The position numbers and the translations under genes were made by a program. Positions 1 through 6,184 of a stretch of 10,338 nucleotides of DNA are shown here, piece by piece (the first letter of the stretch is position 1; every line of letters begins with the position of its first letter). The DNA is from Pedobacter sp. (GTDB taxonomy: Bacteria > Bacteroidota > Bacteroidia > Sphingobacteriales > Sphingobacteriaceae), in NCBI GenBank assembly GCA_030149995.1, contig JASLGV010000348.1, positions 1-10,338 of the forward strand, in the 5' to 3' direction. The notes beneath the pieces are model-generated. The model did no database searches, had not been told where the DNA came from, and saw only the letters and a list, made by a program, of their open reading frames with translations.

Positions 1-2253
1 AAGTTTGATCAGTGTGATTCCAAATAAAATGATGGCGCCAATACGTAAATGCTTTTTATTTTTCCATAAGCCCACACTGATGAGGAACAAGGCATACACA
101 CCCCATAAGATGCTGAGTCCGAGTTTATAACTTCCGCTTAAATGTGATAATTCCAAAATATTAATCAGCTCACTGCTGATAATCCACAGCAGGGAAAGAT
201 ATAAAAGATAATCAAATGCAGTTCTAAAAGTGCTTTTAAGCAGGTTCGAAATGCTTAACCGGTAGCAAACCACCAGCAGCAAGGCAAAGAAGGCAAGAGA
301 AATGTAACGGATAATTATATTAACAACCGGGATGCTGAAATACAGGTTTTTCTGCTGATCGATAAATTGATCTCTCAAAGTACTGAGGTTCCATAAACCA
401 TGCGTTAAAAATGCCACAATAACAAGCAGATTAATGAGGATGGTACCAACTGCAAGCGTGTTGTTTTTGATCTTGTTTATGTTAACAATCGTTAAAAGTG
501 CAGCAAAACATAAAGTGTAAACGTAAATCCACGCGGTGCTGAGCATTAAAATGTTGTCGTTGTACTTGTAGGTTTCATAACCAGCCTTTGCTTTCGGGCT
601 GAGGTTAATCCTGGTCGATTCGTATAGGTTTTTAAAGTATCTTTCAACCTCAATTCTAAAGGTAAGGTAAACAACCAACAGCAGGATAGAAGGTATGGTA
701 TAGGTTAAAACCGGTTTTATCCAGGGCCATTGTCCGGTATTTGCATTGTTTTTCGTATTGATGGTATGCATCCAGCAAAAGGCTGCTATAAAGATAACTG
801 AAGTAAGAAAAACAACATTAAAGAAAGGTGTGGCTGGCTGGTAATAATAAGTATAGTTTCGATATACATACGAACTGTCTGTTGTCCAGTCTTGTAATAA
901 ACTTAAGAAAGCCAGGAAGATGAGTGGGAAAGCAAGTTTTTCGTAAATGACAATCTTTTTAACCCTGCCCAGATACAGCAATATGGCAGCCTCGGTTGCC
1001 CAGAAAATGGTTACCCAGCCACCGTTTAATTGTACCGGGATGGCGATGGTTATAAAAGTAATTACCATGGCCAGAATTAAATAGAAGAGGTTTTTATCTG
1101 CCAGTTTTCGTTTGTAAATAACCACACTCACCACAAAATGGATCATGGCGTTGATTACGGTAAACAGCCCTAATAATTGTACGCCTGTTTTTTCGGTTTG
1201 TAAAATGTAATAGCCAAAACCGTAGTATATAAAGGAATTCAAAAGAATAATAATCACGTCTGTAAAGCCAAACGGTTCTTTTTTACTTACCTTATAAGCC
1301 AGATTGGTTATGTAAAAGATAATAAAGAAGAGGGTACCGAAAGTTAATGCAATACCATAATGCTGTACCACATTGAATGAAGCGGCTAACCAGGAACCGA
1401 AAATAACCCAGCTGAGTCCGAAGGAAACATAAAACAGCGGTTTCCAGTATTTCTTAAAACTGATGATTAAAATACCGATGTTGATAATGGCCATGTATCC
1501 AAACAGTACCAGCACTTTTCCAGAGCCATTGCTTAACAGGAAAGGAACTGCATAAGCGCCCACCAGGCCAATGTGGGCAATAACCTGTTTATTGTATTTG
1601 ATGGCAGCAACCACGGTAAAGGCCGTAAATACAACCATTAACAGAAAAGCAAGTGCCTGGGGAATGAGTGCATAAAAATCGTAAGCTGCATAGGTAATGA
1701 AATACATAATGGCGATGGAACCACTAACCAGTACGGCAGAGAAGCTTTCGTATTTTGCTTTAAGCTTAATGGCAAAAGCCATTAAACCGGCTCCCATGGC
1801 ATAACCCAGTACAATCCGTGTTAATGGACTCACCATATCGTGGTCTATGGCATATTTAGCTCCAATGGCCACGCCGATAATTAAGATAAGAATCCCGATT
1901 TTACTGATCAGGTTTTCTCCGATAAATTTTTCGAAATCAGATTTGCCAATATTTTCGCGTTTAAAATTATCAGAGAAACGTTTCGTTTCTCCAGGCTGTG
2001 GAAATGCAGGCAGCGGTACGGGCGGTTGGGCGGCCCGGTTGGCAAATGCCCGCGGGGTATTTTTAGGAGGGAAAACAACCGGCGGTTTTGTTTGCTCAAC
2101 CACACTTACCGGTGGTTCTGAAGCCGCATTTGGAAATTGTAATTGCCTTATTTCATTTTTTAAGGCTAAAATTTCAGTTTCAAACTGTTGCTGTCTTACT
2201 AACAAGTTTTCAAGCTTAACGGAAAGCAGGTTTAGTTTTTCGGAATTATCCAT
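1..2253 (-). CDS. DUF2339 family polytopic membrane protein (3' end cut by window edge)
   Basis: Translating the minus strand from the ATG at 2251-2253 gives 751 codons without a stop down to base 1, so the C-terminus is missing, probably only a few dozen residues judging by family architecture. Residues about 5-40 are charged and heptad-like (a likely coiled coil). Residues about 45-90 are a proline-rich linker. Around residue 104 comes a KSDFEKFIGENLISKIG block leading into the first hydrophobic segment and a KYAIDHDMVSPLTRIVLGY stretch, which is the hallmark start of DUF2339 proteins. The rest is almost continuous hydrophobic helices, roughly twenty, ending with GAIILFGITLIKL as in the family C-terminus. 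It is an inner-membrane protein of unknown function; a link to the cell envelope is often guessed but not shown here. It has its own 129-nt upstream gap after the GNAT gene, so it may be a separate transcript. Family call is firm; function is unknown. Confidence 0.88.
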   Translation of the reverse strand, partial: MDNSEKLNLLSVKLENLLVRQQQFETEILALKNEIRQLQFPNAASEPPVSVVEQTKPPVVFPPKNTPRAFANRAAQPPVPLPAFPQPGETKRFSDNFKRENIGKSDFEKFIGENLISKIGILILIIGVAIGAKYAIDHDMVSPLTRIVLGYAMGAGLMAFAIKLKAKYESFSAVLVSGSIAIMYFITYAAYDFYALIPQALAFLLMVVFTAFTVVAAIKYNKQVIAHIGLVGAYAVPFLLSNGSGKVLVLFGYMAIINIGILIISFKKYWKPLFYVSFGLSWVIFGSWLAASFNVVQHYGIALTFGTLFFIIFYITNLAYKVSKKEPFGFTDVIIILLNSFIYYGFGYYILQTEKTGVQLLGLFTVINAMIHFVVSVVIYKRKLADKNLFYLILAMVITFITIAIPVQLNGGWVTIFWATEAAILLYLGRVKKIVIYEKLAFPLIFLAFLSLLQDWTTDSSYVYRNYTYYYQPATPFFNVVFLTSVIFIAAFCWMHTINTKNNANTGQWPWIKPVLTYTIPSILLLVVYLTFRIEVERYFKNLYESTRINLSPKAKAGYETYKYNDNILMLSTAWIYVYTLCFAALLTIVNINKIKNNTLAVGTILINLLVIVAFLTHGLWNLSTLRDQFIDQQKNLYFSIPVVNIIIRYISLAFFALLLVVCYRLSISNLLKSTFRTAFDYLLYLSLLWIISSELINILELSHLSGSYKLGLSILWGVYALFLISVGLWKNKKHLRIGAIILFGITLIKL

Positions 2254-2291
2254 TCTTATAATTTAGGTAGCATGCTAAGAACTTTTCTTAC

Positions 2292-2299
2292 TAAATATA
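2292..2299 (-). promoter_or_regulatory. Candidate Bacteroidota -7 element upstream of the DUF2339 gene
   Basis: On the minus strand this reads TATATTTA, one base off the Bacteroidota -7 consensus TAnnTTTG, and lies 38 nt before the ATG at 2253. No convincing -33 TTTG box is seen at the expected distance, so this is a weak candidate based on one half-site in AT-rich DNA. Confidence 0.22.
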
Positions 2300-2382
2300 A
2301 GAATCAATTTTTAATGTACGCTAAAATTTAAGCAGGGGTTGTCTTTATTGGTGCTCCGTTTAAGCTTTATGATATAAATAGT

Positions 2383-2949
2383 TTATTTACCGGTTTTTTG
2401 CCAATCCCAGAGTACCACACTCCATTCTACGTTGTTGGGTGCTGTAAACCGGTAGATTTCTTTAAAGCCAATTCGGTTATGGGCTTTCATAGACCGCAGG
2501 TTTTTGGTGGCTACTTCGGTAATGGCAAAGTCGTACCGATGCAGATATTGTTTTTTGTAAGCCTGGTATACTGCATCAAAAATGCCTTGACCGCGATAGT
2601 TTTTATCTACACAAACCTGACCAACAACCAGGTAATTATAGTCTGAAATAAGTTTTCCATGGTAAGATATTTTCGAAAACATTTCGAACATGGGTATTAA
2701 AATGGCAATGTCAGATTTCGATTGTGCTGTCATGGCCAAAACGTAAGCGGCTACTTTTTCGCCATCTTTGGCAATCAGGTGTGGCTCTATATTATTCAGC
2801 TTATTTAATTCGGCTAATGTATGGTGGGCGGTAACAAAACCCTGTTCGCGGGCTTCATTTTCTGTCAGGTTAATACCTAAATTTGCTTTTTGTAAATCTA
2901 AAATGGCTAAAAGCTCTTGTTCTGTTCCGGCTGTTTTATATTGTATCAT
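2383..2949 (-). CDS. GNAT family N-acetyltransferase
   Basis: The 188-residue protein has the GNAT fold layout. An N-terminal helical part is followed by a central strand (YNYLVVGQVCVDKNYRGQG, about residues 104-122). Its R-G-Q-G at 119-122 is the acetyl-CoA pyrophosphate-binding loop (motif A, Q/R-x-x-G-x-G/A). Motif B is N150 to K163 (NLRSMKAHNRIGFK), the usual 'N..a...y.k.GF' ending. It should move an acetyl group from acetyl-CoA to an amine; the acceptor cannot be told from sequence. It is a cytosolic, single-domain protein of normal length. The ATG lies 3 nt after the stop of the DUF218 gene, so the two are almost certainly co-transcribed and perhaps translationally coupled. No clear terminator follows it. 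Confidence 0.88.
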   Translation of the reverse strand: MIQYKTAGTEQELLAILDLQKANLGINLTENEAREQGFVTAHHTLAELNKLNNIEPHLIAKDGEKVAAYVLAMTAQSKSDIAILIPMFEMFSKISYHGKLISDYNYLVVGQVCVDKNYRGQGIFDAVYQAYKKQYLHRYDFAITEVATKNLRSMKAHNRIGFKEIYRFTAPNNVEWSVVLWDWQKTGK

Positions 2950-2952
2950 GTT

Positions 2953-3516
2953 TTAAAATAGTTCTTTGTAATAAGCAACGAATTCGCGTAGCAGGGAATA
3001 CAGGTCGCGCCATTCGAAATACCCCGGGCTTGCGCTGCCTAAATTACTAAAACCATCTTTCCTGAAAAGCATTTTGGTTCTGGTGAGGTGAAAATATTGC
3101 GATACAACAATCAGATTTTTAAAATGTAGTTTGTTTTGCAGGGCCAGGGTGTTTTTTACGGTTTTTATGGTGTTATCCCCTTTATTATCAACTGTAATGG
3201 TCGAATCAGGTACACCTTGTCTGAGTAAGAATTCTTTCATTTTGTCGCCTTCATAAAATCCTTCTTTTCCAAGTCCGCCGCTAACCAGGAGATGCTTTAC
3301 CTGCCCCGATTTATATAAGTGCAGTGCGCAGGTTAAACGCTGCGTTAGCCGTTCGGAAAGTGTTCCATCTGTATTTACTTTGCTGCCCAATATAACAGCA
3401 AGATCTGCCCGGTTTTTTGTGTTGGAAAGCCCGTCTATAACCGTATAGGCGAGGTGTATAACCAACCAGCAAATTAAAAGTAAAATGACTACAGCAGACC
3501 GTTTTTTGATGTTCAT
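2953..3516 (-). CDS. DUF218 family (SanA/YdcF/ElyC-like) membrane-anchored protein
   Basis: The 187-residue protein starts with a short basic N-terminus (MNIKKR) and one hydrophobic helix at about residues 8-28, then a soluble domain, so it is probably anchored in the inner membrane with the domain outside the cytoplasm. DUF218 landmarks are visible in order: LAVILGSKV (39-47), ERLTQRL (56-62), HLLVSGG (75-81), EGDKMKEFL (89-97), the NT-T-N segment (115-122) and the SQYFHLTR signature (139-146). E. coli relatives SanA and ElyC affect envelope integrity and peptidoglycan or lipid-carrier metabolism; transfer of that role here is inference. The gene follows alkB by 57 nt and precedes the GNAT gene by 3 nt. 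The start ATG is supported by an AAAGGAAG sequence 8 nt upstream. Confidence 0.85.
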   Translation of the reverse strand: MNIKKRSAVVILLLICWLVIHLAYTVIDGLSNTKNRADLAVILGSKVNTDGTLSERLTQRLTCALHLYKSGQVKHLLVSGGLGKEGFYEGDKMKEFLLRQGVPDSTITVDNKGDNTIKTVKNTLALQNKLHFKNLIVVSQYFHLTRTKMLFRKDGFSNLGSASPGYFEWRDLYSLLREFVAYYKELF

Positions 3517-3524
3517 TTAAAATA

Positions 3525-3532
3525 CTTCCTTT
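3525..3532 (-). promoter_or_regulatory. Shine-Dalgarno-like site of the DUF218 gene
   Basis: The minus strand reads AAAGGAAG, ending 8 nt before the ATG at 3516. It is purine-rich and correctly spaced, and stands out because the other starts in this window lack an obvious Shine-Dalgarno sequence, as is usual in Bacteroidota. It supports the chosen start. Confidence 0.5.
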
Positions 3533-3574
3533 TTGATAAAGTTAAAAGATCTGCCTGTAACTTAAGCATAAAAT

Positions 3575-4195
3575 TTATAGACCTTCAGGTTCAACAATTG
3601 TTCTGAAAGTTAAATTTACCCTTGGTCTGGTAGTGGTTTTGGTTGGTGGGAGCCGGTGTAGCCAATAACTTTGGGTGGTATCTTTCATCACGAGTAAACT
3701 TCCATGTTCAAGAACCAGCGAGACGGTCTTTTTACTGATCTTATGTTTAAAAGAAAACTTACGTTCAGCACCAAAACTTAGCGAACCAATGGCGCCATCC
3801 TTTTTCAGATCTTTTTCTGCATCACTGTGCCAGGCCATTCCTTCATCGCCATTGTGATAGAGGTTTAGCAGACATGAATTGAAGGTTTCGCCGGTACGTT
3901 GCTCTACCTTTTCTTTTAACCGGAGCAGTTCCCGTGTCCAGGGCAAGGCTTGTTTGGTGGTATTTGAATAGGTGTACTCAAAGGGCTTTTCGCCATACCA
4001 GGCCACTTTCCGTTTTGTTAAAATATGTTTGCCGAAAATTACGGCTTCATCGTTTTTCCATTCAATGGTAGTCAGCAAAACATTTAAATAATCTGTAGCC
4101 TCCGCTCCCGAGAATAGTTTGCCATAATAATTTACAGTACCATCTTCTGGCAGCAGGTTAAGGTCTTCGTCTTTTTGATTACTGAATAAATCCAT
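3575..4195 (-). CDS. alkB: AlkB-type alpha-ketoglutarate-dependent DNA dioxygenase
   Basis: This 206-residue protein belongs to the AlkB family, closest in layout to the ALKBH2/ALKBH3 type. These enzymes remove methyl lesions such as 1-methyladenine and 3-methylcytosine from DNA or RNA by oxidative demethylation with Fe(II), O2 and 2-oxoglutarate. Visible motifs are N111-x-Y113-x-x-G116 (2-oxoglutarate-binding region), the metal ligands H123-x-D125 in WHSDAEKDL, the SLSFGAERKFSFKHK strand pair (138-152), HGSLLVM (164-170), the distal ligand H180 in WLHRLPP, and the closing R192-x-N194-x-T196-F197-R198 signature. All catalytic residues are present and the length is normal. Its start lies inside the end of the Ada-domain gene (17-nt overlap), making it the last gene of the tight alkylation-response operon. 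Confidence 0.93.
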   Translation of the reverse strand: MDLFSNQKDEDLNLLPEDGTVNYYGKLFSGAEATDYLNVLLTTIEWKNDEAVIFGKHILTKRKVAWYGEKPFEYTYSNTTKQALPWTRELLRLKEKVEQRTGETFNSCLLNLYHNGDEGMAWHSDAEKDLKKDGAIGSLSFGAERKFSFKHKISKKTVSLVLEHGSLLVMKDTTQSYWLHRLPPTKTTTRPRVNLTFRTIVEPEGL

Positions 4196-4427
4196 TTTTC
4201 CAATTTTGATATTTTAGAGGCATACAATGACCGCAAGGCCGGTATCCGCCCTGGATGGCTTCTGTTTCTGATGAAAAGAAGACCCTGTTTGCGGCCTTTA
4301 AGCGTTTGCCCGATTTACAGTGCAAAGTTCCGTAAATCTTTAATTTAATGTTTCCGCCATAGCAAATTTCTTTTTGCTTAACCGCCCGTTTTAGTTCAGT
4401 ACTGCAAATATCCTGATGTAAAACCAT
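4179..4427 (-). CDS. Stand-alone Ada-type zinc-binding domain protein, three-Cys variant
   Basis: The 82-residue protein is essentially one Ada N-terminal metal-binding domain. The C-terminal half, NRVFFSSETEAIQGGYRPCGHC (47-68), aligns without gaps to the end of the E. coli Ada zinc domain (NVSFYANASEALAAGFRPC followed by its last Cys), giving C65 and C68. Upstream, GTLHCKSGKR holds only C37 where Ada has two cysteines (C38, the methyl-phosphotriester acceptor, and C42). C37 is 28 residues before C65, against 31 and 27 in Ada. C8 and C22 lie outside the motif. Whether it binds zinc with another ligand, or can accept methyl groups, is open. Similar small CxSGKR-type Ada-domain proteins occur in other bacteria as far as I recall. 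It starts 3 nt after the oxygenase stop and overlaps alkB by 17 nt. Confidence 0.85.
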   Translation of the reverse strand: MVLHQDICSTELKRAVKQKEICYGGNIKLKIYGTLHCKSGKRLKAANRVFFSSETEAIQGGYRPCGHCMPLKYQNWKNGFIQ

Positions 4428-4430
4428 GGC

Positions 4431-5144
4431 TTAGGTATGTGCGTCGTGAAAAATAATACCAAGTGTATTGCGCTGCCCGTTGTGTACTTCGCTTACACCA
4501 TGTTTCATGTTTACCCGGTAATAACCTTTACTGCCTTTTGCCGGTTTAAAATGGGTGGTAAATATAAGCATGTCGCCTTTTTTTGGTTTAAGTACAATGG
4601 CTTTTGATTGTGCCCTGGGTATTTGCTGTGTCAATACAAATTCGCCGCCGGTATAATCAAGATCGGGCTCATTTAAAAATAAAACAACCTGTATCGGGAA
4701 ATAAACATCTCCATATAAGTCCTGGTGCAGGGTATTGAAACCGCCTTTTCCATATTTTAAAATCAGAACCGCAGGTTTTAGCTGTTTATTTGCGTGGCAA
4801 AGCGATAAAAGTCCGGTGTGCGTATCCGGAAACCGGGTATCGATATTCAATACCCGCATCCAGGTATTGGCAACGGGGGCAAGATACGGGTACACCGATC
4901 TTCGGATGTTTTCGATCAGGTTGGGCAGCGGATAATTGAAATACTTGTATTCTCCAAGGCCAAAGCGATACCTTTCCATCACAACCGTTTTTCTGTATAA
5001 GGAAGACTCATTATATTGATCTTTCAGGGTTTCGCATTGCTCATCATCAAGCAGTTTTTCAGCAAGAGAAAAACCATGTAAGTGCATGTTTTCGGTAATT
5101 GCAGGCCAATCCAGTGCGGCAATTAGGGTTTCCATTGTTTGCAT
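4431..5144 (-). CDS. 2OG-Fe(II) oxygenase (prolyl-4-hydroxylase-like fold), substrate unknown
   Basis: A 237-residue protein with the double-stranded beta-helix signature of 2-oxoglutarate/Fe(II) oxygenases. Metal ligands H140-x-D142 sit in NTLHQDLYGD, followed by strands FPIQVVLFLNEP and TGGEFVLTQQ. KKGDMLIFTT (188-197) precedes the distal ligand H215 in MKHGVSEV, and R225, ten residues later, fits the 2-oxoglutarate carboxylate anchor. The N-terminal 100 residues are helical and less familiar. It is not AlkB-like: the RxNxTFR ending is absent and the closing motif is GIIFHDA. It lies 6 nt after the AraC-OGT gene and 3 nt before the Ada-domain gene, so a role in alkylation damage repair or signalling is inferred from context only. 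A second ATG at 5133-5135 is an alternative start that would remove three residues. Confidence 0.85.
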   Translation of the reverse strand: MQTMETLIAALDWPAITENMHLHGFSLAEKLLDDEQCETLKDQYNESSLYRKTVVMERYRFGLGEYKYFNYPLPNLIENIRRSVYPYLAPVANTWMRVLNIDTRFPDTHTGLLSLCHANKQLKPAVLILKYGKGGFNTLHQDLYGDVYFPIQVVLFLNEPDLDYTGGEFVLTQQIPRAQSKAIVLKPKKGDMLIFTTHFKPAKGSKGYYRVNMKHGVSEVHNGQRNTLGIIFHDAHT

Positions 5145-5150
5145 AACCGC

Positions 5151-6005
5151 TTAGATAGAAGGATTTAGTTTTGCATTTTCCCACCCTATAATTGCTGTTT
5201 TACGGGTATTGCCCCACATGTAACCACCAAAATCTCCGGTCGATTGAATAACGCGGTGACAAGGAATCAAAAAAGCAATCGGGTTGCTGCCAATTGCAGA
5301 ACCAACCGCTCTTGAAGCATTTGGGTTATCTATTTTTTTTGCAATAGTGCCATAGGTGGATAGCTGTCCCATGGGGATTTTTAGTAAGGTTTCCCATACT
5401 TTAAGCTGGAAAGCAGTTCCTTTCAGATGCAATTTTATTTCGGGTAGTTTCTGCCAGTCATTTTGAAAAATGAAAAGGGCATTTTGTTGCAACAGATCAA
5501 GCTTTTGGCTAAAGGTTGCATGTGGGAATTTTGATTTTAAATCTTCAAGTGCCTGTGTTTCCTGCTCGTTAAAAGCCATATAGCATACGCCTTTAGGGGT
5601 AGAGGCTACCATTAAATGGCCAAACGGGCTTTCGGCATAACTGTAGTTAATCTGAAGGTTTTTACCACCGTTTTTATATTCGGCAGGAGTCATGCCTTCA
5701 ATATTTATAAACAGATCGTGTAACCTGCTGGTACCCGAAAGCCCGGTTTCGTAAGCGGTATCAAATAAGCTGCTTTGGGTATCGGCCAAAATTTTCTTGG
5801 CGTGTTCTATGCTGATGTATTGTAGAAATTTCTTCGGACTTGTGCCTGCCCATTCACTAAATAAACGCTGAAAGTGAAAGGGGCTTAAATGAACCTTTTC
5901 CGCAATTTCATCTAAATTGGGCTGTGCCTTAAAATTTGCCTTAATGTAATCAATGGCCGCGGCAACACGGTTATAATTGATTTGATCCTGCTCATTCATT
6001 TTCAT
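5151..6005 (-). CDS. Ada-like AraC regulator fused to O6-methylguanine-DNA methyltransferase
   Basis: The 284-residue protein joins two parts of classical Ada. Residues about 11-113 are an AraC/XylS DNA-binding domain with two helix-turn-helix units (LDEIAEKVHLSPFHFQRLF and FDTAYETGLSGTSRLHDLF) and the usual closing GMTPAEYK. Residues about 120-284 are an OGT domain with SRAVGSAIGSNP (231-242), containing the arginine that helps flip the base, and the active site PCHRV at 248-252 with acceptor C249. It should irreversibly take alkyl groups from O6-alkylguanine onto C249. The N-terminal zinc-sensor domain of E. coli Ada is missing; a small separate version is encoded two genes downstream. I chose the ATG at 6003-6005. 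ATG 5997-5999 would also work, while an upstream TTG (6018-6020) is less likely. It heads the operon and probably regulates it. Confidence 0.9.
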   Translation of the reverse strand: MKMNEQDQINYNRVAAAIDYIKANFKAQPNLDEIAEKVHLSPFHFQRLFSEWAGTSPKKFLQYISIEHAKKILADTQSSLFDTAYETGLSGTSRLHDLFINIEGMTPAEYKNGGKNLQINYSYAESPFGHLMVASTPKGVCYMAFNEQETQALEDLKSKFPHATFSQKLDLLQQNALFIFQNDWQKLPEIKLHLKGTAFQLKVWETLLKIPMGQLSTYGTIAKKIDNPNASRAVGSAIGSNPIAFLIPCHRVIQSTGDFGGYMWGNTRKTAIIGWENAKLNPSI

Positions 6006-6017
6006 AAAATTTATAAA

Positions 6018-6025
6018 CAAATATC
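6018..6025 (-). promoter_or_regulatory. Candidate -7 promoter element of the ada-like operon
   Basis: The minus strand reads GATATTTG, one specified base off the Bacteroidota TAnnTTTG box, 12 nt before the ATG at 6005. That would give a very short leader, and no clear -33 TTTG is seen, so this is weak. The 119 nt between the hairpin and the ATG are the only room for the operon promoter and operator if the hairpin ends upstream transcription. Confidence 0.2.
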
Positions 6026-6124
6026 GGGCAGGGATTAATTAGATAAAATCCGAAAATTGCTGTTTTAATAGAAAATTGTTTGGAAGGGCAGCGTAAAGGT
6101 TTACTTTTAAAAACCTGTAAAGAA

Positions 6125-6172
6125 CATCCTGAAATAAGTTGTATAAACAGAAATGCAACTTATTTCAGGATG
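6125..6172 (-). terminator. Perfect 17-bp inverted repeat after hscA, likely terminator hairpin
   Basis: Arms at 6125-6141 (CATCCTGAAATAAGTTG) and 6156-6172 are exact reverse complements, separated by 14 nt. In RNA the stem could extend by a wobble and two AU pairs, leaving an 8-nt loop. It begins 12 nt after the hscA stop codon in the direction of transcription and is followed by TTCTTT and later TTTTT, a modest U-rich tail. Placement fits transcription termination or 3'-end protection of the hscA mRNA and separation from the ada-like operon. The tail is not an ideal uninterrupted U-run, so termination efficiency is uncertain. Confidence 0.7.
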
Positions 6173-6184
6173 GGGAAGAAGCTT

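Noticed and set aside
1847..2266. Plus-strand open frame of 139 codons at the 5' end of the DUF2339 gene
   Set aside because: It is fully antisense to a clear membrane-protein gene, has low-complexity Ser/Cys/Phe-rich composition and no recognisable domain.
2375..2389. TAAATA/TATTTA mini-hairpin at the GNAT stop codon
   Set aside because: It has only six AT pairs, a 3-nt loop and overlap with the stop codon; too weak to call a terminator.
6006..6020. Upstream TTG start adding five residues to the AraC-OGT protein
   Set aside because: Two in-frame ATG codons follow within 21 nt, and the TTG falls in a possible -7 promoter box.
6093..6104. Near-palindrome GTAAAGGTTTAC upstream of the ada-like operon as an operator
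   Set aside because: It occurs once, has a mismatched centre, lies about 90 nt from the start and does not resemble a known Ada box; AT-rich chance is likely.
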